The translations under genes and the position numbers were made by a program. This document shows, piece after piece, positions 53,091-63,865 of a stretch of DNA of 64,000 nt; within the stretch, counting starts at the first letter, position 1; each line of letters starts with the position of its first letter. The DNA comes from Rhizomys pruinosus (taxonomy: Eukaryota; Chordata; Mammalia; Rodentia; Spalacidae). Where the stretch lies: contig VZQC01009608.1 of assembly GCA_009823505.1 (NCBI GenBank), positions 189,884-253,883 of the forward strand, given 5' to 3'. Below the pieces are notes generated by a model. The model saw nothing but the letters and a program-made list of their open reading frames with translations. It searched no databases and was not told the DNA's origin.

Positions 53091-53591
53091 AATACAAGTG
53101 AAAGCAGATCTTGAAGACTCATCCTATGTCTTGTTTTGTATGGTCTTCCTAACTTTGAGAACAGGGCGGGAGTGTCTCAGGGCGGGAGTGTCTTGTGGCA
53201 TGCCCACTGCTTTATGAAGCCATTTGGCTACTCCCACAGCTATAACCACAAGGTTCTTTCAGAACTCCTTCTGTTCACAGTCAGTTCCATTCTATTTCCT
53301 CACTGGTTTGAAAATTTGATCCCAAAGAAAAGAAGAATATACATTGTTCTCCTCATTAAGGTTGTACACCAAAATCTGCCTTATTGAAGAAAAGCAATAA
53401 TTTCTTTTGCATGAGAAATAAAAGCCAGATTGAGAATGACCAAGGTAATGGTTTATGTTATCTCCCAAACCAGTTTCAAAGAGAAATTAACTCTCATTGT
53501 GACGGGATTATGATAAAGAAAGGACGAAGTGATTTCATCCTGTCTGAGGATCTGTTCTTCAGTAGGCAGCGTAACAATGCTGATGATGGTG
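53091..53591. other. Unannotated spacer
   Basis: 'gggcgggagtgtct' occurs twice in tandem at 53165-53193. The 151-codon frame at 53384-53836 ends in a B3 and has no domain. Confidence 0.4.
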
Positions 53592-53805
53592 ACCAAGGTG
53601 CTTCAGGGGAATCAAAGAGACTGCAAGATGGAGGGCGGAAGATGCTTCCACACAAACCTGACCACCTCAATTCAGTCCCCAGAACGCACAGTGGAAAGTT
53701 GTCCTGTGACTTCTATAATGCCCATTGTACACCAACACATCACACCAACACACTCACACACACACTAGTCTATAATAAAAAAGTAAAAATAAAATTTAAA
53801 AGGAG
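53592..53805 (+). mobile_element. B3-type SINE
   Basis: 'acctgaccacctcaattcag', 'tccccagaacgcacagtgga', 'gttgtcctgtgacttctata', a CA-rich part and 'ataaaaaagtaaaaataaa' tail. Confidence 0.75.
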
Positions 53806-53844
53806 TCACACTCTGCACAGTGATCACCATGTGAGATGACACAT

Positions 53845-54450
53845 AGATTAGTTATTTTCTTGTGGCTGTGAGAAATACACGACAAGAATGAGTTTAACAA
53901 AGGGTTTGTTGACCCTGGCTTAGAGTTCAAAGGGATGTATTCTGTCATAGTGGGGAGGGGAGGGTAGTGGCCGCCCAGGAGTCTGGCTCCTCACATCGCA
54001 CCTCCAGGCAGGAAGCAGAGAGTGACAGATGCGGGTGCTGTCTGCTTTCTTTTTTTTTTTTTTTAATAATATGTTTTGTTTAATTTTTAAATTTTTATTT
54101 ATTTTGTATGTGGTATGAATGTACTGGTCTGCATCAAGGTTTGTGCGCCCGTGTCGTGCAATGCGCGGAGGTCAGAAGAGGGTGTCGGATTCCCCTGGAA
54201 CTGGAGTTCTCCTGGAATTGGAGTTTCAGACGGTTCTCGGCCGCCATGTGGGTGCTGGGGATCGAACCCAGGTCCTCTGTAAGAGCGGTTGGCGCTCTTA
54301 ACCGCTAGGCCATCTCTCCAGCCCTGCTTTCTTCTTTTTATCCAGACCAGAATTTCATCCCATTACATGGTGAGCCTTCTCACCTCAGCTAAACTAATCT
54401 AGATAATCTTCTAGAGGCCTGTGTCCTCTCAATTGGCAATATTAACCCTC
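53845..54450 (-). mobile_element. MaLR-type LTR split by a B2
   Basis: 'ttagttattttcttgtggct' and 'ggaagcagagagtgacagat' before the B2, and 'tttttatccagaccagaatt' to about 54450 after it, form one antisense LTR. The B2 at 54052-54323 is younger. Confidence 0.6.
54052..54323 (-). mobile_element. B2 SINE with 10-bp TSD
   Basis: An antisense B2 with long T-run, flanked by exact 'ctgctttctt' at 54042-54051 and 54324-54333. 'ctggaactggagtt' is partly duplicated inside ('cctggaattggagttt'). Confidence 0.93.
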
Positions 54451-56789
54451 AAAACTCCTATTTTGGGAGAGACCAGAATGTTCTCAGACAGGTGAGAGGC
54501 TCTGGAAGGCTGCTGGGGTCCCATTGTGATCGTTATGTCTGTTCATATCATCTGCCTGAGTCCCACAATGATATGTGCAATGAGGTAGGTTCTGTTCTCT
54601 GTGCTGTACTGATGAGGAGCTGGGGCAGGGTGGGGCTTTGTGTAGCTTTCTCAGAGTCACTGCACATAACAGCAAGCCTACAGCCGCTAGACTGTGAGAC
54701 CCAGTTCACCCAAAATGTATCAGTTTAAAGCCATGAAATCTGGGGAGGAGAAATGTTTGCCAAAGTGACAGGCTGTTTTTTTTTTTTTAATCTTCTATAT
54801 CATATTTCCTGGCCTAGTTCCTCCAAGAGCCGTCTCCATTCCCAGCTTCCAAATTCTAGAAGGAAATCCACCTACTGGAATGTCTGAGACCCCCCAACAA
54901 GGGATTCTCCCAACTCTCAGAAAGGTCGTTCATGTAAAGATAATTGCATTATATCTTAGCATGAGAAAAATCTCTCCAGAGCACATAGGAACAGCCCTCC
55001 AGCTATAGCTAAAAATATCAGAAGGGGCAGCTTGGCCTTTCAAAAGCCCTCTCCCACCCCCATCCCGCACCCCCAGCCTTGGTTCAGAAAATAATGTTCT
55101 GATTTAGAGTTCCTCTGGCTCCTTCCTGGGATGTCTTCCAGTGACTAGCGCTTCCACACACAGCCTGGTCCTGGGTTGGTTACCTCAGGTGTGGGAGCCA
55201 ACTCCACCCAGCCTAAGGAGGAGGGAAGGGAAGAGCGGTGTTGGTCTCAGGGTGAGATGCTCCTGGTAAGGCATACGTGTTCCTACATGTGATTCACAGG
55301 CCGTCCAGCCAGCTAGCTGTGGGGTCAGCACTTGTCAGAGCCTCTTGCTAATTCATCTCAGAGAAAACCCTTTAGGGACAGCCTTGTAGCAGGAAACCTG
55401 TTAACAACCACGGGTTGTCACATCAGCGTCTCAAGGGTGTGGGCCGCACTGTTCTACTCTGCTATTGGGACGGCTTTGTTTGGCTGCGATAGAACAGAAC
55501 ATGTGCATTTCTTCTTCATACACACAAGCTCTGCAGAGCACCATACCTAACCAAACCTGACCAAGCATGTGACTAGCGCTGTGTATAAAGTGCTGGGAGT
55601 GACTCGTTCGTAGTCTGCCCTGTACAATACAGCCATCGCCACTCAATCCACTCACCAGGTGTAGACCCTGGAAATGTGCTGTTTTTAGATGGGCTTTGTA
55701 CACTACACCATTGACAAGGAGCATTGTTAAATCCTTTGAAAATCAGTCAAAAAGTTGGGTGAGAACCTAGAAGCCTGCCTGGCAGATCAACATCTCGATG
55801 AAGCCAGGGCCAGCCACCGTCTGAATATCTTCTGCTCTCCCTTGGTTCCAGGGGAATATTCACGTTGGGGAGGAGAGAACCGGAGAGTTGGGCCTTCTCT
55901 GCAGCTGTTGTTCAAACCTGCTGCTTACCGTTAGATAACAGGCTGTTTGGCACTTGTGGGTGTCTTCAGTCTTCAGTGGTTTAAGCTGTTCTTTGTCAAA
56001 ACCACTTTTGGAAAAGCTTCGACCATTTATTTACATGGGAGCCAGTGTGACGGCAGCCCGTGCGTCACGGAAATCTCGGACGTGGGAGCTTCCAAGCTGC
56101 TATGACTGGGTCACGTGACCGCTTGCCTGCTGCAAGCCTGCCTCCCCCCTCCCCCAGCAGACACACTGCAAGAATGGAGATGAAAATCTTAGGCAAGCTG
56201 TTGGCTTTCGGCAGGTGTGCGCTGAGGCAGTTGTAGAGACAGGGTTGCAACGTCAGAGAGGAGATGAAATGCCTGGGCTCCTTCCACTGCCAGCGAGAAC
56301 TCCGACGGACCCACTTGCAGCTCTGACCTGCGGCCGGCCTGTTTCCTGAGCTTGAGAGACGCTGCGAGCACAAGCCAGCACCTGGCCAATTCTGCACAAA
56401 GTTTATCAATTAATTTTTAGCAGAGGAACACGTCTTTTCTTCCATTCTTTGTTCCTTGTAAATTGCTCATTTTCCAAGCGTTTTCCATGCTCGCGGGATG
56501 TGAATTGATTTAGAGTACTGGATGGGATAGTTGGAGACCTCCTTGGTGGCTTAAAGTAGGATGTGTTGACCGCTTCTCTGCTTCTCACAGTACTGTTTTC
56601 TCCTGCACGGAGCCTGTGGCTGACAGTGGAAGCCAGCTGCGGCCAGACACGGATTTCCCACCAAGCTCCTGCACCTGAACACCGACCTCTTCACTTCTCT
56701 GAACAGAACTAACTGGAAGAGAAACAGTTACTTTGGTTCAAAACCAGTCTCAGTCTCGGGATTTCAGTCATTTTGTACTTTCTTTACTT
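54451..56789. other. Longest low-repeat interval (~2.3 kb)
   Basis: No SINE, LTR or L1 is recognised apart from a doubtful MIR near 54590-54690. It contains GC-rich parts, two CpG-rich words near 56060-56090 and a perfect E-box palindrome at 56109-56120. Frames of about 100 codons (55431-55724 minus, 56065-56409 minus) are not convincing. Confidence 0.45.
56109..56120. promoter_or_regulatory. Perfect 12-bp E-box palindrome
   Basis: GGTCACGTGACC is self-complementary and contains the CACGTG E-box in the GTCACGTGAC context favoured by USF and TFE/MITF factors. CpG-bearing 'gcgtcacggaaatctcggac' lies 40 bp upstream. Binding is not shown. Confidence 0.4.
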
Positions 56790-56998
56790 TTCTTTTTCTA
56801 AAAGACAGGTTCTCATGTAGCCCAGGCTGGCCTCAAACTCACTGTAGCCAAGGATAACCTGAACTAGTCCTCCTGCTTCCACCTCCTGACAGTTGGGATT
56901 TCAGGCATGCACAACATGCCTGCTTTTATGCAGTGCTGGGGATGGTGCCCGGGACTCCCAGTGTACTAGGCAAGCTCTGTACACAGCCCTCCCCCTCC
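56790..56998 (-). mobile_element. B4 SINE
   Basis: Antisense B1 half 'cagcccaggctggcctcaaa'-like text at 56818 on, then 'cagtgctggggatggtgccc' and 'gtgtactaggcaagctctgt' (ID half). Confidence 0.8.
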
Positions 56999-57015
56999 CT
57001 AGTCCCCTCTCTGAT

Positions 57016-57254
57016 TTTGTTATTTTTTTTTTATAAATTTTTTTTATTTTTGTATGTGTATGAATGTACTGTCTGCATGCAGGTCTGTGCACCCGTGTCG
57101 TGCAACGCTATGGAGGTCAGAAGAGGGCATCTGATTCCCCTGGAATTGGAGTCAAGGGCAGTTCTCAGCCACCATGTGGGTGCTGGGGATTGAACCTGCA
57201 TCCTCTGCAAGATCAGTTGGCGCTCTTAACCGCTAGGCCATCTCTCCAGCCCTT
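57016..57254 (-). mobile_element. B2 SINE with short TSD
   Basis: A complete antisense B2 ('tgtatgaatgtactgtctgc' to 'ggccatctctccagccc'). 'tctctgat' flanks both ends (about 57008 and 57255). Confidence 0.92.
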
Positions 57255-57324
57255 TCTCTGATATTTATAGGGTTAAAAGGTCCTTGCATCTACCACAAAG
57301 GCCTTTAATAGTAAAGTAGTGTGT

Positions 57325-57565
57325 CCAGATAATGAGTAACAGTGACAACAAAGCAGTTTGTCTTTAAGCCCTTGTATGCTAGGCACGGCTTAGACACTTT
57401 ATATAATAGCTGTACTTTTACAATGGTCAGGACAGATAGGTATCATCAAGCCCCTGTAGGAAAATACTGAAACACAGAGGGTATTTGGCCAAAGACACCA
57501 GCCAATCAACAACATGGCTGAAATTTGAATCTAGGTGTGTTGGGCTCTTTCTCTTAGACCATATG
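57325..57565 (-). mobile_element. MIR SINE (old)
   Basis: Antisense 'gtatgctaggcacggcttag', 'actgaaacacagagggtatt', 'catggctgaaatttgaatct' gives the MIR core and head order. Confidence 0.65.
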
Positions 57566-57757
57566 TGAATGTGAACCCATTCTACACATGACAGGCCTTG
57601 CTTTAATTAAACTGAATTCCATATTGTTTATAGTCTTAAGACAAAATGTCTTTATTAACTTAAAAAAACAATATTTGAAAATATTGGAATTTTCCCTAAC
57701 GGCACTAAACTTGCCTGCTGGGACTTTGATTTCCTTACTATTTTCTGACTATTTCAG

Positions 57758-58130
57758 GTGTCCTGATCTTCCCTATGGCTGGTTACTCAAGCTAGCATCT
57801 ACAGTAAAAATACATCAGGACATTTGGTTTCGCTTCATAGGTGCAGAAACAGAGAGAGATACTGTTCCTGATGTCAGGCAGAAAGGCAGTGCACTTCGCT
57901 GTGGAACTCTGATCTTTGTCCCTGACTCCGACCGACACTGTCCAATGACTGCGCCATCCAGAGTGCACACCGACAGCAGCTGCTTGCTCCACAGCAAAGT
58001 CTGGGAAGAAGTGTAAAGCAAGCCGGAAGTGCAGCCCGACCGCCACATGTCCGCTCAGATCATCCCGGGTCCTTCTGCGCATGTCTGTCCCGTCATGACT
58101 AACACCCAATAAAGTTAATGGGGAAAGCAT
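57758..58130 (+). other. Candidate terminal exon (weak)
   Basis: A pyrimidine-rich tract ending 'ttctgactatttcag' at 57757 is a plausible acceptor. A frame is open from there to a stop at 58014 (C-terminal '...LLHSKVWEEV'), and AATAAA lies at 58108-58113, about 95 bp later. No transposon covers this stretch. I do not recognise the peptide. It could be a last exon of a coding or noncoding transcript, a decayed retrocopy, or chance. Confidence 0.25.
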
Positions 58131-58234
58131 ACCTGTGGTGATGACTAGAGATTCTAGAAAGCGAACACGGCCTTTTCTAGCTCCTGGCAGTAGCGCAGGC
58201 TGCAGGTAGCTGCAGACTTCACCACCTGGATGTT

Positions 58235-58442
58235 TTACATTTATTTTATTTATAATTTATTTATTTTATGTGCATGTGTTTCTATGTGTGGTATGCCTGC
58301 CACAGTAGCACACATATGGGGATTAGAGGCCAGCTTGCACGAGACAGTAGATGGTAATCTACGTACTGGTTGCAGGGATTGAACTAAGGACGTCGGACTT
58401 GTGGCAAGTGCCTTTACCAGCTGAGCCATTTCGCTGACCCAT
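58235..58442 (-). mobile_element. B3-type SINE
   Basis: Antisense 'attttatgtgcatgtgtttc', 'gcacacatatggggattaga', 'acttgtggcaagtgccttta' and 'gctgagccatttcgctgacc'. Confidence 0.85.
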
Positions 58443-58837
58443 CCGTAGATTTTTTTCATCTGCTTATATCACCATGTTCCATTTCTGTTTTCTCTGGAAA
58501 GGAAATGAAATAGTATTTGCCTCCTATGCTCATGCTACTGACATTATGGTTTGTCTTACTTTCTTATGATTAGCAAAGTTGCCTATTGTAGTGGAATCTG
58601 CACTATGATTTTGAAGCTATAGCAACTGCGGTTGTTGGAATCACGATGGCTTTGGCATAGAATTCCGCCTAAGCTGGTGCGTCTGTGTACTGTTTACCTT
58701 TCAGATAAACTATTTTCTGAGAAGAGAAAGAAAGAGGAGCTGCTTTCAACGGCTCTGCCTCCTTTGGCTCTGGGAGAGAACATGTGGAATACAAAATCCA
58801 GCTGTAATCACTGCAGCCCTTCACAGAGGCTTTTTAA
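58443..58837. other. Unannotated spacer
   Basis: Nothing recognised. Confidence 0.4.
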
Positions 58838-59023
58838 AAAAAATTTAAATTTTTTAAAATTTATTATTTTTTATGTGTATGAGTGCACCTGTGTCGTGCA
58901 ATGCTGTGGAGGTTAGAAGAGGGCGTCGGATTCCCCTGGAACTGGTGTTAAAGATGTTCTTAGCTGCCAGGTGGGTGCTGGGAATTGAACCAGGGTCCTC
59001 TGCAAGAGCAGTCAGTGATCTTA
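58838..59023 (-). mobile_element. B2 SINE, head incomplete
   Basis: Antisense 'tgtgtatgagtgcacctgtg', 'ggattcccctggaactggtg', 'accagggtcctctgcaagag'. The final head complement is missing after 'cagtgatctta'. Confidence 0.88.
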
Positions 59024-59519
59024 CTTTTTTATCTACCGAAAAATTGTTGCACTAATTCACAGTGAGAATCAGATACGTGGTTAGTGTTCTTCCTACAAGA
59101 ACTCACCTTTGTACCATCTACATATTTACACTCAAACTTTAATTAATATTTTATGAGGAACTAGACTGAGAGAGTAAATAGGGAATGATAATATTTATAA
59201 TGCCAAGTCTAAAAACCTAAAATATTCACATTATGTTAGATAAATGCTAAATAGGGATTCCGTGAAAATTTTTCAAGTGGTGTTGTGTTGTTAACTGCAG
59301 GAATGTACCGGGAAGCACAGGCCTTGATTGGATGCAACTTAGACCAGGTCCTTTTGGGGTAAGCAAACTGGGAAATGTATCCTCATTTGATCTGGCCAGG
59401 AGGTGGCCTGGGCTAGTGGCTATGCCCCAAAGTTCTGTCCAAACAAGGAGGAAACACCTGCTGTTTCTAACTTGATTTAAATGTGTCCATGTAGCATATA
59501 CTCTGAAATTCAGAAACAA
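59024..59519. other. Unannotated spacer
   Basis: AT-rich; nothing recognised. Confidence 0.4.

Positions 59520-59520
<1 letters not shown>

Positions 59521-59567
<47 letters not shown>
59521..59567. repeat. (TG)n microsatellite
   Basis: An almost pure run of about 22 TG. Confidence 0.97.
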
Positions 59568-59763
59568 CATCTTTGGGCATGTAAAACTTGGTAATGTGTT
59601 AGCACTATGTTCCACCTGAAGCATGGCACTGGCATGTATACATTTGGAGAACAGGTTTAGCTGTCATGTAAGTGAAAAGATGTTTGTGCCACCTACAAAG
59701 ATAGACGACAATGTAACAGGAGCACCAATGGAGCAGTTTAGCTTTTTCAAAGCCCATGTTCTT

Positions 59764-59913
59764 GGGGATGAGTTGACTCATCCACTAAGAGCAAGTACTG
59801 CTCTTCCAGGAAATCTGAGTTGGGTTCCCAGTGCCGTTAGGTGTCTCACAACCACCTGCATCTCCAGCTTCAGTAGAATTGATGTCTTCTTCTGGCCTCC
59901 TCAGGGACCCCAG

Positions 59914-59916
<3 letters not shown>
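59764..59916 (+). mobile_element. B2 SINE, diverged
   Basis: 'gatgagttgactcatccact', 'agtactgctcttccaggaaa', 'gggttcccagtgccgttagg' and 'atgtcttcttctggcctcct'. Confidence 0.7.

Positions 59917-59917
<1 letters not shown>

Positions 59918-59957
<40 letters not shown>
59918..59957. repeat. (AAT)n microsatellite
   Basis: About 13 AAT units in place of the B2 tail; poly-Asn and poly-Tyr frames result. Confidence 0.97.
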
Positions 59958-60139
59958 GAGCCAGTGGCGCACACTACCTGTGCCCAGCCGCCCAGGCTGG
60001 TCTGCATTGTGCAGGTGGTCGGCTGGCAGGCAACCTTGGCAGGTGCCATCCAACACTAGGATCATAGAGAAGAACTGTGTGCATGGATACAAGGTCAGCC
60101 AGGGGGCACACTACCTGTGCACAGCCACACATAAATGGA

Positions 60140-62408
60140 CTGAAAGACAAAAACACACGATCATCTCAATTGACATGGAAAAAAACGTTGACAAAATCCA
60201 GCATCCCAGGGCTGGAGAGATGGCCTCGTGGTTAAGAGTGCTGACTGCTCTTGCAGAGGACCCAGGTTCGATCGCCAGCACCCACATGTTGGCTGAGAAC
60301 TGTCTGTAACTCCAATTCCAGGAGAACTCCAGTTCCAGGGGAATCTGGCTCCCTCTTCTGACCTCCACACCATTGCATGACATGGGTGCACAAACCTGCA
60401 TGCAGACAGTAAAAAAATAAAAAAATATCCTGCATCCCTTCATGCTTAAAGTCCTAGAGGGAATTGGATTGGAGGGATCATTCCTCAATGTAATCAAAGC
60501 CATATACAGGAAACCCACAGCCAATATCATCCTAAATGGAGAAAAGAAAGAAGCATTCCCCTTAAAGGTAGGAACTCAGCAAGGCTGCCCCCTGTCACCA
60601 CTCCTCTTCAATATAGTGCTTGAACCACTTGCTAGGGCAATAAGGCAAGAAAAGGAAATTAAAGGAGTACTAATTGGAAAAGAGGAAGTAAAACTATCCT
60701 TTTTGCAGATGATATGATAGTTTACCTAAGGGATACTAAAAACTCCACCAGAAAACTCTTAGAAACAATCAAGTTTCAATAAAGTGGCGGGATACAAACT
60801 AAACCTAGAAAAATCAATAGCCTTCCTTTACACCAACAATAAGCAACTGGAGAAGGATAAGGAGACCTTCCCAATCACAATAGCCTCAAAAAATACCTAG
60901 GAATAATCCTAACCAAAGACACCAAAGACCTCTACAACAAAAAATTTAAAACCCTTAAGGAGATTGAAAATGACCTCAAAAGATGGAAAGACCTCCCATG
61001 CTCAAGAATTGGAAAAATTAATATAGTAAAAATGTCCTTTCTACCCAAATTAATCAGATTCAATGCAATCCCAATCAAAATCCCCATGAGCATTTTCACA
61101 GAATTAGGAAAAAAAATCCTTAAATTCATATGGAAAAACAAAAGACCCCAAATAGCTAAAGCAACCCTGAGTGAAAACTGCAATACTGGGGGGATTACAT
61201 TACCAGACTTCAAGCTATATTACAGGGCTATAGTCATAAAGACAGCCTGGTACTGGCAAAAAAAAAAACAAAAACAAAAGCAAAAAAACCCAGAACCATT
61301 GACCAATGGAAGAAAATTGAAGATCCAAACTTGACCTCATATAACTTCAGCCACCTCATATTTGACAAAGGGGCCAAAAAAGCTCAATGGAGGAAAGATA
61401 GCATCTTCGGCAAATGGTGTTGGCAAAACTGGATCACCATTTGTAGAAGAACAAAATTAAACCTCTACCTCTCACCCTGTACAAAAATCAACTCCAAGTG
61501 GATCAAAGATCTCAATGTGAAGGCTGAAACCCTGAAGGTGATAAAAGAAAAAGTTGGCAACAACCTATAAGACATCGGTGTAGGAGGAGACTTTCTAAAC
61601 CAGATAGCAGCCCCACAGGAAGTAAGGTCAACAGTTGACAAGTGGGACCTCATAAAACTCAAAAGCTTCTGTACAGTGAAAGAAACAATCAAGGAGGTGA
61701 AGAGAAAACCCACAGAGTGGGAAGAAATCTTTACCAGCGACACATCTGACAGAGCATTAACATCAAGAATATATAAACTACTCAAAAATCAAAGAAGAAG
61801 ACAAATGACCTACTCAAAAGATGGGGTAAAGAGCTGAACAGAGACTTCACCAGTGAGGAATTGAAGATGGCTGAGAAACATCTTAAAAAGTGTTCATCAT
61901 CATTAATAATTAAGGAAATGCAAATTAAAACCACTCTCAGATATCATCTCACTCCAGTACGGATAGCTAAAATCAAGAAAACAAAAGACAACAGATGCTG
62001 GATGGGTTGTGGGGAAAGGGGAACACTCATCTACTGCTGGTGGGAATGTAAACCTGTACAACCACTATGGAAAGCAGTGTGGAGAACCCTTAAAAGACTC
62101 GGAATGAGCTTACCACCTGACCCAATCATACCACTCCTGGATATATACCCCAAAGACTCACCCTACTGCAAAGATATATGCACATCCATGTTTATTGCAG
62201 CTCTCTTCACAATAGCGAAGAGCTGGAACCAACCTATATGCCCCTCAACAGATGAGTGGATGTCAAAAATGTGGTACATCTACACAATGGAGTATATTCA
62301 TTGGTAAAGAAGGATGGCATTATGAATTTTGCAGGTAAATGGATGAAGCTGGAGGCCATTATGCTGAGTGAGGTGACAGTCCCAGAAAGACAAATGGAGA
62401 ATGGTTTC
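60140..62408 (+). pseudogene. Dead L1 ORF2 (reverse transcriptase to C-terminus)
   Basis: Translated segments in order: the RT region with '[14 protein letters not shown]' (60442-60714), a frameshift exactly at the catalytic FADD box near 60698-60712, '[17 protein letters not shown]' (61032-61331), 'SKWIKDLNVKAETLKVIKEK' (61331-61567) and the C-terminal 'GCGERGTLIYCWWECKPVQP' (61861-62304). Stops, frameshifts, an expanded A-rich run at 61258-61290 and a B2 at 60208-60426 break it. The 5' end (endonuclease) and the 3'UTR are missing. Confidence 0.93.
60208..60426 (+). mobile_element. B2 SINE nested in L1, 12-bp TSD
   Basis: A full B2 ('agggctggagagatggcctc' to 'gcatgcagacagtaaaaaaa') interrupts L1 ORF2. 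'atcc(a/t)gcatccc' at 60196-60207 and 60427-60438 is the TSD (11/12). The segment 'ccaattccaggag'/'ccagttccaggg' is doubled inside the B2. Confidence 0.94.
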
Positions 62409-62429
62409 CCATTATTAAAAATAATAATC

Positions 62430-62583
62430 TTTTTTTTTTTTGGTCTTTTTGAGACAGGGTCTCCCTATAGTCTCTAGTTGGCCTGGAACTCTCTATGTAG
62501 ACCAGGTTGGTCTTGTACTCAGTGATCCACCTGCCTCTACCTCCCAAGTGCTAGGATTAAAGGTGAGCACCACCATACCTGGC
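62430..62583 (-). mobile_element. B1 SINE
   Basis: T-run then 'ggtctttttgagacagggtc' to 'agcaccaccatacctggc'. 'aataataat' flanks both sides (62420 and 62584). Confidence 0.94.
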
Positions 62584-62605
62584 AATAATAATAAATCTTA
62601 AAACA

Positions 62606-62705
62606 AGCCAGGTGTGGTGGCGCATATCTTTAATCCCAGCACTCAGTAGGCAGAGGCAAGTGGATCTCTGTGAGTTCAAGACCAGTCTGGTCTACAAAGA
62701 GAGTT
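62606..62705 (+). mobile_element. B1 SINE, 3'-truncated
   Basis: 'gccaggtgtggtggcgcata' to 'agtctggtctacaaagagag'; it stops before the tail. Confidence 0.9.
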
Positions 62706-62717
62706 CCATGGACTGAT

Positions 62718-62992
62718 GCCTACACTGTTCCACGGGCTGGTGTCTACAGTGCCTAGAAGGGAGGAAGAGCTGTACGCCAGCACTTGCTGTTCTCCACTTT
62801 CTAACTCTGGAGGCAATGTGACCAGCTTCCTGAAGCCCATGCTCTCAGACTTTCCCACCATGAGGAACCACATTTTCAAACTGGGAGGGAGAATAAATCC
62901 TTGGTCCTTTAAGTTGATTATGTCAAAGGGTTTTTGTTTGTTTGTTTATTTGTTTGTTTTTAATCACAGCAACAGGGAAAGTCACTAATAGT
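62718..62992 (+). mobile_element. MaLR-type LTR, 3' half
   Basis: 'gcaatgtgaccagcttcctg', 'cccaccatgaggaaccacat', 'gggagaataaatccttgg' and 'aatcacagcaacagggaaag', with a (GTTT)n expansion at 62934-62960. Confidence 0.65.
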
Positions 62993-63244
62993 AGATGTAC
63001 CTAAACAGAATAACAAAACTATATTAAATGCAAAGATAATAACATTGAATGATGGGAGCAGTGAGAAAGGAAGAGCAATGTACCCATTCGTGTCAGTATT
63101 TCAAGCAAACATTTAGGTCTGCTTATTATATCTTAACTTTTACTGGATTAAATAAGCAAAATGACCCTCCAGGGTTGGGGGGATCGACATGGAATGTCAA
63201 GGAACTGATGGAACTTTGTCTCAAGAAATAATTAAATGGAACAA
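62993..63244. other. Unannotated spacer
   Basis: Nothing recognised. Confidence 0.4.
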
Positions 63245-63395
63245 AAAAGAAATCCAGCCCTGTTTGCTCTGAAAGCCTGAGGACCTGAGTTTAATCCCAG
63301 GCATACCAGTGTGACTTCCCGAGCACTGTATGCCCTGCAGGTTGCAGTCTCAGTGGAAAATTGTGTCCCAAGGGAATAAGATGAAACGTGCTAGA
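63245..63395 (+). mobile_element. B3-type SINE, tail replaced by CA-rich repeat
   Basis: 'tgaaagcctgaggacctgag' and 'tttaatcccaggcataccag' are a B3 head; the body is altered and runs into the CA-rich array. Confidence 0.55.
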
Positions 63396-63399
63396 GCAC

Positions 63400-63657
63400 A
63401 CTATACACACACCACACATGCACATGGCTGCTGTCGTGCACACACACACACCACCACACATGGCTACAGTCGTGCATGCACACACACATACCACCATGCA
63501 TGGCTACAGTCATGCACATGCACACACACACCACACATGCACATGGCTGCTGTCATGCACACACACACCACCACACATGGCTACAGTCGTGCACACACAC
63601 ACACACACCACCACACATGGCTACAGTCATGCACACGTACACACACCACACACAAGT
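63400..63657. repeat. CA-rich composite tandem repeat
   Basis: Units of about 40-60 bp combine (CA)n with 'catggct(a/g)c(a/t)gtc(g/a)tgca'. A longer unit of about 118 bp is repeated: 'ccacacatgcacatggctgc' occurs near 63412 and 63531. Histidine/threonine-rich frames are artefacts. Confidence 0.9.
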
Positions 63658-63865
63658 AAAATTAAATAGAATTTAGAATTGCAGGATACTCAGGTTTTTG
63701 CTAAAATAAATAGTGAAAACCAAAAATTTGCCCTGAAGAGTCCAGCTGCCGCCATCTCTGATTGTCCCCTGTGTCTCTAGGTCTCTGAGAACCAGAATCT
63801 CTCTTCTGGTTGAACCCCAATGCTGGTTATCCACAGTGATTTCACAGTTCCCTCTGCTCTTTTTT

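Noticed and set aside
60442..62307. Active reverse transcriptase gene
   Set aside because: The frame breaks at the catalytic box, stops and a nested B2 interrupt it, and the endonuclease and 3'UTR are missing.
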